From: an uncultured Lachnospiraceae bacterium
Lineage (GTDB): Bacteria; Bacillota; Clostridia; Lachnospirales; Lachnospiraceae
DNA length: 36,929 bases
NCBI GenBank assembly: GCA_946630825.1
Contig: CAMOZG010000002.1
Span: 1 to 36,929 of the forward strand
Reading direction: 5' to 3'
Shown: one piece after another, positions 18,160 to 26,585 of the stretch
How the letters are laid out: every line of letters begins with the position of its first letter
Position numbering within the stretch: the first letter of the stretch is position 1
The notes under the pieces: model-generated
Told to the model about the DNA's origin: nothing
Databases searched by the model: none
Seen by the model: only the letters and a program-made list of their open reading frames with translations
Position numbers and translations under genes: made by a program

Positions 18160-19095
18160 TCACTCCATAAATTTTGCAATAAGCTCCCGGCTTACTTCGT
18201 CGGGGATGTAGGAGGCAATGGCATCTATCCTGGCTCGCGCCATCATTTCATATATCCTCTGCTCCGGTATCCCCCGGGATCTGAGGTAAAACATCATATC
18301 CTCCGACAGCTTTCCTATGGTGGCTCCGTGGGTTCCCTCCACATCCTCCTCTGCACAGAGGATGAGAGGTACTGTCTTATTTACCACTCCCTCATCCATG
18401 AGAAGCACGTCCTCTATCTCGGCACCCACCGATCCGGCGCATCCCCTTTTAAAATCTATGGAGCCTCTGAAAAGCTTGCTCGCCTTATCCCTAAGGACTC
18501 CGTTGACCTTTATGTCGGAGGTGGTCTTTTTTCCTATCTGGTTTGCCACATAATTTATGTCCAGTGAATCGTCATTTTGCACCTGATAAGCCAGCTTGAT
18601 ATCCAGTGCCCCATGGCGTCCTAAAAGCTCTGCGGTGCAGCCTAAATAGGTTTGGTGTCCGCCTAATATCACCTGGATCAGCTCAAAGGTTCCATTGTCC
18701 ATCACCTCACCGGTAATGTCATCAATGAAGGTAACATCCCTTCCCAGCCTCTGGGTCTGGACTATGGTAAGCTTTCCTCCCTTTTTGATACTGTAGTGAA
18801 TCTTGATCCCGGCGGTGGCACTCACCTGGGGCGCGGAATAAAAATCCATTATCAAAATGGCACTGGCATCCTCTTCCACCTGAATGTCGTAAGAGTCCAC
18901 CTCCTGCCAGTCCTGTGTATATTCAAAGGAAAGCCTCATGGGCTCAGCCATGACGGTGTGAGCCTCCACCTTAAAGCTCTCGGTCTCCACCGGCATCTGC
19001 CAGATGGCTCCCGCCTCATCCGAAAGCCGGGCTTCGTTTACATGAAGCCAGTTCCAGGTAGGAGTTGGAATTTTATTTATAGTTATATTTGACAT
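18160..19095 (-). CDS. sufD: SufD, Fe-S cluster assembly scaffold subunit
   Basis: SufD pairs with SufB and SufC in the SufBC2D scaffold that builds Fe-S clusters. This copy is 311 residues, shorter than Escherichia coli SufD (about 420); the N-terminal region is reduced, as in many Clostridia. The beta-helical core and the SufBD C-terminal signature are visible: KLFRGSIDFKRGCAGSVGAE, CAEEDVEGTHGATIGKLSED and YLRSRGIPEQRIYEMMARA. Its ATG overlaps the stop of sufB by one base (TGATG), so translation is coupled. It is distinguished from SufB by size and by sequence around the GTHGATIG motif. Confidence 0.92.
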   Translation of the reverse strand: MSNITINKIPTPTWNWLHVNEARLSDEAGAIWQMPVETESFKVEAHTVMAEPMRLSFEYTQDWQEVDSYDIQVEEDASAILIMDFYSAPQVSATAGIKIHYSIKKGGKLTIVQTQRLGRDVTFIDDITGEVMDNGTFELIQVILGGHQTYLGCTAELLGRHGALDIKLAYQVQNDDSLDINYVANQIGKKTTSDIKVNGVLRDKASKLFRGSIDFKRGCAGSVGAEIEDVLLMDEGVVNKTVPLILCAEEDVEGTHGATIGKLSEDMMFYLRSRGIPEQRIYEMMARARIDAIASYIPDEVSRELIAKFME

Positions 19096-20507
19096 CAGCC
19101 AACCGTTCCTTTCATCTCAAGGCGGATCAGGTTGTTCATCTCCACCGCGTATTCCAAAGGCAGCTCCTTGCTGACATTATCTGCAAAGCCGCTGACTATA
19201 AGTGCCCTGGCATCCTCCTCGCTCATTCCCCGGCTCATAAGATAAAAAACAGTCTCGTCGGAGATGCGTCCTATACGTGCCTCATGTCCTATATCGCAGT
19301 CTGCGCAGCGCACATCCATTGCGGGAATGGTATCCGACCTGGATATGTCATCAAGCATCAGGGACTCACAGGATACTGCGGACTTTGTGCCGTGGGCTTT
19401 TTCACTGACAGTCACCGCACTTCTGAAGGTGCTTATACCGCCGCTTTTGGAAATGGATTTTGTATTTATGTAGGATGAGGTATTTGGTGCGGCGTGTACC
19501 ACCTTTGTACCGGTATCCAGATTCTGTCCGTGACCGGCAAAGGTAACTCCTGTAAACTCGCACCGTGCCCCCTCACCTGAAAGTACACTCATGGGATAGA
19601 GATAGGATACATGGGAGCCAAAGGATCCTGACACCCATTCCACCTTTCCTCCCTCTTCTACCCTGGCACGCTTGGTATTGAGGTTATACATATTTTTTGA
19701 CCAGTTCTCTATGGTGGAATACCTGAGTCTGGCATTTTTCCCTACAAAAAGCTCCACGCACCCGGCATGCAGATTTGCCACATTGTACTTAGGTGCGGAA
19801 CAGCCCTCTATAAAGTGAAGATCAGCTCCCTCATCCACGATAATAAGGGTGTGCTCAAACTGACCTGCCCCTGCGGCATTGAGTCTGAAATAGGACTGCA
19901 GGGGTATCTCCACCTTGACTCCGGGAGGCACATACACAAAGGATCCGCCGGACCATACTGCTCCGTGAAGGGCGGCAAACTTGTGATCCGTAGGGGGCAC
20001 AAGCTTCATGAAATGGGACTTTATCATGTCCGCATATTCACCGTGCAGGGCGCTTTCCAGATCGGTGTAGATGACACCCATGGCTGCCACCTCGTCCTTT
20101 ACATTGTGGTATACCAGCTCCGAATCGTACTGGGCTCCCACTCCTGCCAGGGACTTGTGCTCCGCCTGGGGTATCCCCAGCTTTACAAAGGTGTCCTTGA
20201 TCTCGTCGGGCACATCCTCCCATTTGGTCTGCATCTTGTTGTCCTTGGGTCTGACATAGGTAAGTATATGGTCCATGTCCAGCCCCTCAATGGAGGGACC
20301 CCAATCGGGAACAGGTATCTCATTATATTTTTCAAGACATGACAGACGAAACTCTGCCATCCACTCGGGATCATTTTTTTCTTTGGATATCTGACGGACA
20401 ATATCATCTGTCAGCCCCTCATCCAGCTTATATGCATCCCTGTCTTCATTTCTGAAATCGTAGAGGCTCCTGTCTATGTCCTCTACGTAGGTTTTTTCCT
20501 TGCTCAA
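19095..20507 (-). CDS. sufB: SufB, Fe-S cluster assembly scaffold subunit
   Basis: SufB is the main scaffold subunit on which the new Fe-S cluster forms. The protein is about 470 residues, the standard size, with KTYVEDIDRSLYDF at the start, WSGGSFVYVPPGVKVEIPLQ in the first third, YSTIENWSKNMYNLNTKRA in the middle, and SCESLMLDDISRSDTIP and FVNV-like C-terminal helices (GFADNVSKELPLEYAVE). I place the start at a TTG codon at 20507: AGGAG lies nine bases upstream, and this gives the usual N-terminus, whereas the first in-frame TTG at 20516 is too close to the ribosome binding site. A TTG start may lower expression relative to SufC, of which two copies are needed per complex. Confidence 0.95.
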   Translation of the reverse strand: MSKEKTYVEDIDRSLYDFRNEDRDAYKLDEGLTDDIVRQISKEKNDPEWMAEFRLSCLEKYNEIPVPDWGPSIEGLDMDHILTYVRPKDNKMQTKWEDVPDEIKDTFVKLGIPQAEHKSLAGVGAQYDSELVYHNVKDEVAAMGVIYTDLESALHGEYADMIKSHFMKLVPPTDHKFAALHGAVWSGGSFVYVPPGVKVEIPLQSYFRLNAAGAGQFEHTLIIVDEGADLHFIEGCSAPKYNVANLHAGCVELFVGKNARLRYSTIENWSKNMYNLNTKRARVEEGGKVEWVSGSFGSHVSYLYPMSVLSGEGARCEFTGVTFAGHGQNLDTGTKVVHAAPNTSSYINTKSISKSGGISTFRSAVTVSEKAHGTKSAVSCESLMLDDISRSDTIPAMDVRCADCDIGHEARIGRISDETVFYLMSRGMSEEDARALIVSGFADNVSKELPLEYAVEMNNLIRLEMKGTVG

Positions 20508-20531
20508 AACCGGCAAACTCCTTTCATGGGA

Positions 20532-21278
20532 TCATTCTGTGATAAATCTTTCAAATCCCCTGTCATTGATCTCTTCAATAAGGGCAGCATCACCGTTTTC
20601 CACAATACGGCCATCCACTAATACATGGGTGGCATCCACCTTAAGAGCCTCAAGGATCCTGGTGCTGTGGGTTATGATAAGAAGCGCTCCGCCCACGGAC
20701 TTTTTGTACTCCCTGATGCCTTCGGAAACAGTACGCACTGCATCCACATCCAGTCCTGAATCCGTCTCGTCTAAAATGGCAAGCTTGGGCTTAAGCATCA
20801 AAAGCTGGAGGATCTCCGCCTTTTTCTTCTCACCACCTGAAAAACCCACATTAAGATCTCGCTCTGCATATGAAGGATCCATGTCCAAGATCTCCATGGT
20901 AGCTTCCAATTTTTTCTTAAAATCCCAGACCCTGATATGCTCCCCGGTCCGCTGTTCCAAGCTTGTCCTTATGAAGTTTGAAAGGGTGATACCCGGCACC
21001 TCTATGGGATTCTGGAAGGATAAAAACATCCCCATATTGGCTCTCTTGTCAGTGGAAAGTCCGGTGATATCCTCTCCTTCAAAAAATATGCTGCCTCCTG
21101 TGATCTCATATCTGGGATCTCCCATAATGGTATTGCCCAGGGTGGATTTCCCGGCACCGTTGGGTCCCATGATCACATGCACTTCCCCGGCGTTAAGTTC
21201 CAAGTCGATCCCGTGAAGGATCTCTCTTTCCTCTATGCCGGAGCTTAGGTTTTTGATCTCTAACAATATATCTGACAT
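20532..21278 (-). CDS. sufC: SufC, Fe-S assembly ABC-type ATPase
   Basis: SufC is the ATPase that drives rearrangement of the SufBD scaffold. The protein is 248 residues from the ATG at 21278, which has AGGAG eight bases upstream; the frame to 21320 would lack a ribosome binding site. ABC motifs are visible: Walker A GPNGAGKST (38-46), Q-loop Gln89, the signature FSGGE (146-150) in the SufC-specific form FSGGEKKKAEIL, Walker B LAILDE (166-171) with the SufC-type DETDSGLDVDA, and the switch histidine in IITHSTR. It is the first gene of the suf run, with promoter and leader at 21279-21377. Confidence 0.97.
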   Translation of the reverse strand: MSDILLEIKNLSSGIEEREILHGIDLELNAGEVHVIMGPNGAGKSTLGNTIMGDPRYEITGGSIFFEGEDITGLSTDKRANMGMFLSFQNPIEVPGITLSNFIRTSLEQRTGEHIRVWDFKKKLEATMEILDMDPSYAERDLNVGFSGGEKKKAEILQLLMLKPKLAILDETDSGLDVDAVRTVSEGIREYKKSVGGALLIITHSTRILEALKVDATHVLVDGRIVENGDAALIEEINDRGFERFITE

Positions 21279-21316
21279 AATCTGATCTCCTATGTATTCT
21301 ATAATGCTTGTGCATT

Positions 21317-21349
21317 TCACAGCCCGAAAAAATCACGCGAGACTGTGAT
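21317..21349 (-). promoter_or_regulatory. attenuator-like leader of the suf operon
   Basis: In the predicted leader RNA, ATCAC (21349-21345) can pair with GTGAT (21336-21332), which is followed at once by six U residues, like a weak intrinsic terminator. The overlapping segment TCACAG (21348-21343) can instead pair perfectly with CTGTGA (21322-21317), which would disrupt the first hairpin. The two stems are mutually exclusive. This resembles an attenuator, but the terminator stem is only five base pairs, so the call is tentative. Confidence 0.3.
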
Positions 21350-21368
21350 ACGATCCACAATCTTTGAG

Positions 21369-21377
21369 ATTATAACA
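21369..21377 (-). promoter_or_regulatory. extended -10 promoter of the suf operon
   Basis: The minus strand carries TGTTATAAT (21377-21369), an extended -10 element (TGn plus TATAAT). The -35 position (about 21397-21392, TTTTAT) is poor, which an extended -10 can compensate. The predicted start near 21362 gives a leader of about 84 bases before sufC. Confidence 0.5.
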
Positions 21378-21398
21378 CACTTTTCTATTTTATAAAAC

Positions 21399-21447
21399 AT
21401 ATAACATTATTCTTTTTGTTTGACATGAAATAACTAAAATGTTATAT
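21399..21447. repeat. perfect 10-bp inverted repeat with 29-bp spacer upstream of suf
   Basis: ATATAACATT (21399-21408) and AATGTTATAT (21438-21447) are exact reverse complements. A smaller inverted repeat ATAAC/GTTAT (21430-21434 and 21441-21445) overlaps the right arm. The right arm contains most of the -10 box of the plus-strand promoter at 21420-21448. It could be a regulator binding site or, less likely, a small invertible segment. Confidence 0.5.
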
Positions 21448-21448
21448 T
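21420..21448 (+). promoter_or_regulatory. near-consensus promoter pointing into carB (antisense)
   Basis: TTGACA (21420-21425) is followed by exactly 17 bases and TATATT (21443-21448), a near-perfect housekeeping promoter on the plus strand. The predicted start is near 21455. No credible plus-strand gene follows; the transcript would run antisense through the 3' end of carB. The region is AT-rich, so chance occurrence is possible, but both boxes and the spacing fit well. Confidence 0.45.
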
Positions 21449-21464
21449 GTTAGTCAGAACTAAC
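21449..21464. promoter_or_regulatory. operator-like palindrome between suf and carB
   Basis: GTTAGTCAGAACTAAC is a perfect 6-4-6 inverted repeat, and its right arm overlaps a second 10-base palindrome, CTAACGTTAG (21460-21469), giving three GTTAG-type half-sites in a row. It overlaps the predicted start of the plus-strand promoter and lies 20 bases after the carB stop codon. No T-run follows on the minus strand, so it is not a normal carB terminator. Confidence 0.4.
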
Positions 21465-21484
21465 GTTAGGCAAAGCAGTGTAGC

Positions 21485-24400
21485 CTATGCTATCACATCT
21501 ATTTCAGGTACCGTTGCCTCAAGCACATCCAAAAGTATGCGGACAGTGTCCAATGAGGTAAAGGTGGTCACACCGTTTTGGACAGCACACCTTCTTATGG
21601 CTGCCCCGTCCTCATAGTGTACTCCCGACAATATGGCACGGGTATTTATCACGTAGCTTACATACCCTGCCCTGATGGATTCCAGTATCTCTTCGCTTCC
21701 GTCACTCATCCTGCCCCGGATCCGGGTGCGGATATTGTTTTCCTTTAAAAAGGTTCCCGTGCCCATGGTTGCCTCTATATTAAATCCCAGATCGTAAAAT
21801 CTTCTGATGAGAGGCAGAGCCTCATCCTTGTCTTCATCCGCCAGTGTCACCACCACAGTTCCGTAGTCCTTCATTTTAATACCTGATGCCTGAAGTGCCT
21901 TATAAAGGGCAATATTAAGGGATCTGTCATAGCCTATTGCCTCTCCTGTGGACTTCATCTCAGGGGACAGATAGGTGTCCATCCCGGTCAGCTTCTCAAA
22001 GGAAAAAGCTGGGGTCTTTACATACCATTTCTGCACCCGGCTCTCATCCCTTGCCTGACTGCTGTAGGACGTGCCCTCTTTAAGAAGCGAAAGCCCCATG
22101 TCGCAAAGCTTTTCCCCCAGCATGACCTTGGTTGCAATATCCACCAGGCTCTTTCCGCTGGACTTTGACAAAAAGGGTACGCTTCGTGATGCCCTGGGAT
22201 TTACCTCTATCACATACACATCATCATTTTTATCCACTATGAACTGGATGTTGTAAAGTCCGCAGATCCCAATGGTAAGCCCCAGGCGTCTGGTGTATTC
22301 CGCTATGGTATCCTGCACCTTTTTGGATATTGAAAAGGGAGGGTATACACTGCTGGAATCCCCGGAATGCACACCGGTGCGCTCCACCAGCTCCATGATC
22401 CCCGGAAGGAAAACATCCACTCCGTCACAGATGGCATCCACCTCTACTTCCTTGCCCTTAAGGTATTTGTCGATAAGCACCGGCCTCTCGCTGTCCATAT
22501 CCACGGCATTTCCCAGATAGTGCCTTAACATTTCTTCATTTGCCACTATCTCCATGGCACGTCCACCCAGTACGAAGCTGGGTCTCACAAGGACGGGATA
22601 GCCGATCTTTTCTGCAGTCTTTACTCCTTCTTCTATGTCTGTAACTGCATGCCCCTTGGGGTTGGGGATCCCTGCCTCATGGAGCACCGCATCAAAGGAG
22701 TCCCTGTCCTCTGCCCTTTCTATTGCCTTAAAGTCCGTTCCGATAATATGGACTCCCCGCTTTGTCAGGCTCTCCGCCAGATTGACCGCAGTCTGTCCTC
22801 CCAGGGTGGCTATGACTCCCATGGGCTTTTCCAGATGGACTATATTCATCACATCCTCTGTCGTCAGAGGCTCAAAGTACAGCTTGTCCGCCGTGGTATA
22901 GTCCGTGGATACCGTCTCAGGATTGTTGTTTATAACTATTGCCTCATAGCCCATTTCGTGAATGGTTTTTACCGCGTGTACCGTGGAATAGTCAAACTCC
23001 ACTCCCTGACCTATCCTGATGGGACCGGAGCCTAAAACTATCACCTTCTTTTTGTCGGTTATGAGGGATTCGTTTTCCTCCTCATAGGTGGAGTAAAAAT
23101 AGGGTACATAGCTTTCAAACTCTCCTGCACAGGTGTCGATCATCTTGTATATGGGATGAAGTCCCAACTCACACCTCAACTCATACACCCGGTCCTCATG
23201 CCATTTCCAAAGCTCCGCCACATAGGCATCCGAAAATCCCATACGCTTTGCCCTGGATAAAAGCTCCACATCTCCGGGGGCATCCTCCAACTCTCTTTCC
23301 AGATCCACGATCTTTTTGATCTTTTCCAAAAAGAACATATCTATCCCGGTGATATCGCAGATCTGTGTGTAGTCCCCCCCAAGCCACAAAAGCTGGGATA
23401 TGGCGTAGATCCGATCGTCCGTCCCCTCCTTTATGTAGTCCAAAAGCTCATCCACACTCATATGCTCCTTGTCGAACTTTTCCATATGAATATGGTTTTT
23501 CCCGTCCTCCAATGACCTGATGGCTTTAAGCAGGCTCTCCTCAAAGGTCCGCCCCACGCTCATGACCTCCCCGGTAGCCTTCATCTGGGTGGAAAGGGTG
23601 TTCATGGCGGCAGGGAATTTATCAAAGGGGAACCTGGGCATTTTGGTTACCACATAATCCAAGGAGGGCTCAAAGCAGGCTGGTGTATTTTTAAGTTCTA
23701 TCTCATGGAGATCCATACCCACGGCGATCTTTGCCGAGACCCGGGCTATGGGATAGCCGCTGGCTTTCGAAGCCAAAGCCGAGGATCTGGAAACTCTGGG
23801 ATTTACCTCTATGACATAGTATTTAAAGGAAAGGGGATCTAAGGCAAACTGCACATTACAGCCGCCCTTTACATCCAAGGCACGGATGATCTTAAGGGCT
23901 CCGGTGCGGAGCATCTGATACTCCTTGTTGGTCAGAGTCTGGCTGGGAGCCACCACAATGGAATCCCCTGTATGGATCCCCACCGGATCCAGATTTTCCA
24001 TATTGCAGACTGTAATGGCGGTATCATTTGCATCCCTTATGACCTCATACTCGATCTCCTTAAAGCCCTTTATGCTCTTTTCGATAAGAACCTGATGCAC
24101 CGGGGACAAAGCCAGGGCGTTTTTCATCATTTCAGAAAGCTCCTGACTGTCGGAGGCAAAGCCACCTCCCGTACCTCCCAAGGTAAATGCGGGACGAAGT
24201 ATCACAGGATAGCCTATCTCCTCTGCTATGCGCTGGGCATCCTCATCACTGTAGGCGATTCCTGAGGGCACCACCGGCTCTCCTATCCTCTCGCAGAGCT
24301 CCTTAAAAAGCTCCCTGTCCTCTGCACACTCAATGGATGCAGCATCTGTTCCCAAAAGCTCTATCTCACACTCTGCCAATATACCCTTTTTATAAAGCTG

Positions 24401-24700
24401 CATTGCCAGATTAAGTCCTGTCTGACCGCCTATCCCCGGAACTATGGCATCCGGTCTTTCATAGCGGCAGATCCTTGCCATATACTCTAAGGTGAGGGGC
24501 TCCATATATACCTTGTCAGCCACCATGGTATCCGTCATGATGGTGGCGGGATTTGAATTGGCAAGGATCACCTCATATCCCTCTTCCTTCAAAGCCAGGC
24601 ATGCCTGGGTACCGGCATAATCAAACTCTGCTGCCTGACCTATGACTATGGGACCGGATCCTATCACCAGTATCTTTTTTAAATCTTTTCTCTTAGGCAT
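21485..24700 (-). CDS. carB: carbamoyl-phosphate synthase large subunit
   Basis: CarB makes carbamoyl phosphate from bicarbonate, ATP and ammonia supplied by CarA, feeding pyrimidine and arginine synthesis. The protein is 1071 residues, matching the E. coli length of 1073. It has the duplicated ATP-grasp halves: the first begins [20 protein letters not shown] and the second [19 protein letters not shown], each followed by GGTGGGFA- or GGRAMEIV-type glycine loops and an EVNPR metal-binding motif. The C-terminal domain of about 130 residues is the MGS-like allosteric domain. The ATG at 24700, preceded by GAGGAG, is chosen over the upstream frame; it overlaps the end of carA by eight bases, so the two are translationally coupled. 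Confidence 0.97.
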   Translation of the reverse strand: MPKRKDLKKILVIGSGPIVIGQAAEFDYAGTQACLALKEEGYEVILANSNPATIMTDTMVADKVYMEPLTLEYMARICRYERPDAIVPGIGGQTGLNLAMQLYKKGILAECEIELLGTDAASIECAEDRELFKELCERIGEPVVPSGIAYSDEDAQRIAEEIGYPVILRPAFTLGGTGGGFASDSQELSEMMKNALALSPVHQVLIEKSIKGFKEIEYEVIRDANDTAITVCNMENLDPVGIHTGDSIVVAPSQTLTNKEYQMLRTGALKIIRALDVKGGCNVQFALDPLSFKYYVIEVNPRVSRSSALASKASGYPIARVSAKIAVGMDLHEIELKNTPACFEPSLDYVVTKMPRFPFDKFPAAMNTLSTQMKATGEVMSVGRTFEESLLKAIRSLEDGKNHIHMEKFDKEHMSVDELLDYIKEGTDDRIYAISQLLWLGGDYTQICDITGIDMFFLEKIKKIVDLERELEDAPGDVELLSRAKRMGFSDAYVAELWKWHEDRVYELRCELGLHPIYKMIDTCAGEFESYVPYFYSTYEEENESLITDKKKVIVLGSGPIRIGQGVEFDYSTVHAVKTIHEMGYEAIVINNNPETVSTDYTTADKLYFEPLTTEDVMNIVHLEKPMGVIATLGGQTAVNLAESLTKRGVHIIGTDFKAIERAEDRDSFDAVLHEAGIPNPKGHAVTDIEEGVKTAEKIGYPVLVRPSFVLGGRAMEIVANEEMLRHYLGNAVDMDSERPVLIDKYLKGKEVEVDAICDGVDVFLPGIMELVERTGVHSGDSSSVYPPFSISKKVQDTIAEYTRRLGLTIGICGLYNIQFIVDKNDDVYVIEVNPRASRSVPFLSKSSGKSLVDIATKVMLGEKLCDMGLSLLKEGTSYSSQARDESRVQKWYVKTPAFSFEKLTGMDTYLSPEMKSTGEAIGYDRSLNIALYKALQASGIKMKDYGTVVVTLADEDKDEALPLIRRFYDLGFNIEATMGTGTFLKENNIRTRIRGRMSDGSEEILESIRAGYVSYVINTRAILSGVHYEDGAAIRRCAVQNGVTTFTSLDTVRILLDVLEATVPEIDVIA

Positions 24701-25793
24701 GATATCTCCTCTTCGCTTTTTCCATGTTTTCAATAAACCTGCCAAACAGGTAGCCGGAATCCTCCGGTCCCGGACAGGACTCGGGATGGTACTGTACCCC
24801 AAAAGCCAGATCCTCGGCACAGGATACACCCTCCACCGTGTTATCCAACAGGTTTTTATGGGAAACGTAAAGCTTTGTATTTGAAAGTGATGTCTCATCT
24901 ACAGCATAGCTGTGGTTCTGGGAAGTGATGTCGATCTTATTTGTGGCGATCTCCATGACCGGATGATTTCCGCCACGGTGTCCGAATTTGAGTTTGTAGG
25001 TCTTTGCGCCATAGGCAATGGAAAGGATCTGATGACCCAGGCAAATGCCGAATATGGGAAGCTTTCCCCGAAGCGCTCCTGCAGTTTCTATAACAGGAGT
25101 CACATCCTCGGGATCCCCCGGACCGTTGGAAAGAAGAATGCCGTCAGGCTTCATAAAAAGTATTTCCTCGGCAGTGGTGTTAAAGGGCACCACCGTCACA
25201 TTGCAGTGGGCGGCATTCAAACTTTTTATAATACCAAGCTTCACACCGCAGTCCACTACCACCACATTGTATTTGGGATCCGGTGTCCTGGAATACCAGC
25301 GTTTTTTACAGCTTACCCTAAGTACCGCATCATGGGGAACGGGGGTCTCTTCTATTTTTTTAAGCCCCTCCTCCACAGTGGTATCCTCCCCTGTGATTAT
25401 GGCTCTTTTGCTTCCCAGATCCCTGATGCTCTTTGTCAGCATCCTGGTATCTATACCGCTGATGCCGGGAATTCCATTCTCCTCCAAAACCTCGGAAAGG
25501 GTCTTGGTATAGCGGAAATTGGAGGGGGAATCATTGTAATCCCTGACCACCATCCCTCCTATGGAGGGCACCTTACATTCGTAATCATCATCAGTCATGC
25601 CGTAATTTCCAATAAGTGGATAGGTCATTACCACAGCCTGATCCGTGTATGAAGGGTCGGATACGATCTCCTGATAGCCTGCCATTGAGGTGTTAAAAAC
25701 CAGCTCGCAGACGGCTTCTTTACAGGCTCCAAAGCCGGTGCCAATGTATTCGCTCCCATCCTCAACTATTAGTTTTCGTTTATTTTGTGCCAT
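24693..25793 (-). CDS. carA: carbamoyl-phosphate synthase small subunit (glutamine amidotransferase)
   Basis: CarA hydrolyses glutamine and channels ammonia to CarB. The protein is 366 residues, standard size. The N-terminal CPSase domain is followed by a class I amidotransferase with the triad Cys251 (GICLGHQ), His336 and Glu338 (QYHPE), plus the conserved GHRGGNHPV and SQNHSYAVD segments. AGGAGG lies close upstream of the ATG at 25793. It starts only 16 bases after the SGNH hydrolase gene, so it is probably transcribed from a promoter further upstream; no PyrR binding site or pyrimidine attenuator is visible in this small gap. Confidence 0.97.
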   Translation of the reverse strand: MAQNKRKLIVEDGSEYIGTGFGACKEAVCELVFNTSMAGYQEIVSDPSYTDQAVVMTYPLIGNYGMTDDDYECKVPSIGGMVVRDYNDSPSNFRYTKTLSEVLEENGIPGISGIDTRMLTKSIRDLGSKRAIITGEDTTVEEGLKKIEETPVPHDAVLRVSCKKRWYSRTPDPKYNVVVVDCGVKLGIIKSLNAAHCNVTVVPFNTTAEEILFMKPDGILLSNGPGDPEDVTPVIETAGALRGKLPIFGICLGHQILSIAYGAKTYKLKFGHRGGNHPVMEIATNKIDITSQNHSYAVDETSLSNTKLYVSHKNLLDNTVEGVSCAEDLAFGVQYHPESCPGPEDSGYLFGRFIENMEKAKRRYHA

Positions 25794-25809
25794 ATATTCC
25801 TCCTGAAAA

Positions 25810-26559
25810 TTAGTTACTGCCCATTATGCTTTGCATTATCTGATCATACCACAGACCATAGGTCGCCTCGTCATAGTGGAGCCCGTCTACGGTATGGATA
25901 TCCTCATAAAGCATGGTGTATGAGTCTATACACTTCACCCCCGCAGGCAGGTGGCTTTTTAGAAAGCTGTTGTATTCCATGACCTGCTCATTGGTGATGC
26001 TGTAGCCGTAGCCTGCTGCCTTTTCCTCATCCACTGCCGTAAGTGTCAGGGCATACACATTTAAAAAGCCCATGCTTTTAAGATCCTCAAGGGCTTTTAT
26101 TTCCTCCCTGGGTTCGATACTGTTGATCCCCAGCTCGTATACTATCACCGTGTCTCTGTCAAGGGCTTCTATCTCGTCCCTGTTTTTCCAGTACCAGTTG
26201 TGACCTACTCCGTCCTCTGCTATCCAGGTGATATTATTCTCTTCGCCCCTTGTCTCCCACATGCCCACAAAGCGGGAATCCCCGATCATACAGACGGGTC
26301 TCTCACTGCCTGCATAACTCTGATAGTAGGTGGGTCGGTTCTGCTCCGTGACATCCATCCCATTTTCCTCCCCTGCAGGGACAGCATCCACCACCGGATC
26401 CTGATCTGCAGGGGAAATGGAAGTTTCTCCTACCACGAATTTAAAACCATGTCTATTTGCTTCGGCAAGTATATTGACTCCGCTCATCTCATAATAGATA
26501 AAAGCTGCCAGCGCCGCCGCAAATACAATATCCATTATTATTACAAGCCCTTTTTTCAT
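25810..26559 (-). CDS. membrane-anchored SGNH/GDSL-type hydrolase
   Basis: This 249-residue protein starts with one hydrophobic helix (about 4-23) that should act as an uncleaved membrane anchor, leaving the rest outside the cell. After a Pro/Asp/Glu-rich linker the SGNH fold follows: block I PVCMIGDSRFVG with Ser95 as nucleophile, block III YELGINS, and the C-terminal DGLHYDEATY with Asp225 and His228. This is the pattern of carbohydrate or cell-wall O-acyl esterases, but the substrate cannot be read from sequence. I prefer the ATG at 26559 over a GTG at 26601 because it gives a normal charged start to the anchor; its ribosome binding site is weak. It lies 26 bases after the tannase-like gene. 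Confidence 0.8.
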   Translation of the reverse strand: MKKGLVIIMDIVFAAALAAFIYYEMSGVNILAEANRHGFKFVVGETSISPADQDPVVDAVPAGEENGMDVTEQNRPTYYQSYAGSERPVCMIGDSRFVGMWETRGEENNITWIAEDGVGHNWYWKNRDEIEALDRDTVIVYELGINSIEPREEIKALEDLKSMGFLNVYALTLTAVDEEKAAGYGYSITNEQVMEYNSFLKSHLPAGVKCIDSYTMLYEDIHTVDGLHYDEATYGLWYDQIMQSIMGSN

Positions 26560-26585
26560 TCCTGAAAAACACCCCCGGCAGTTTA

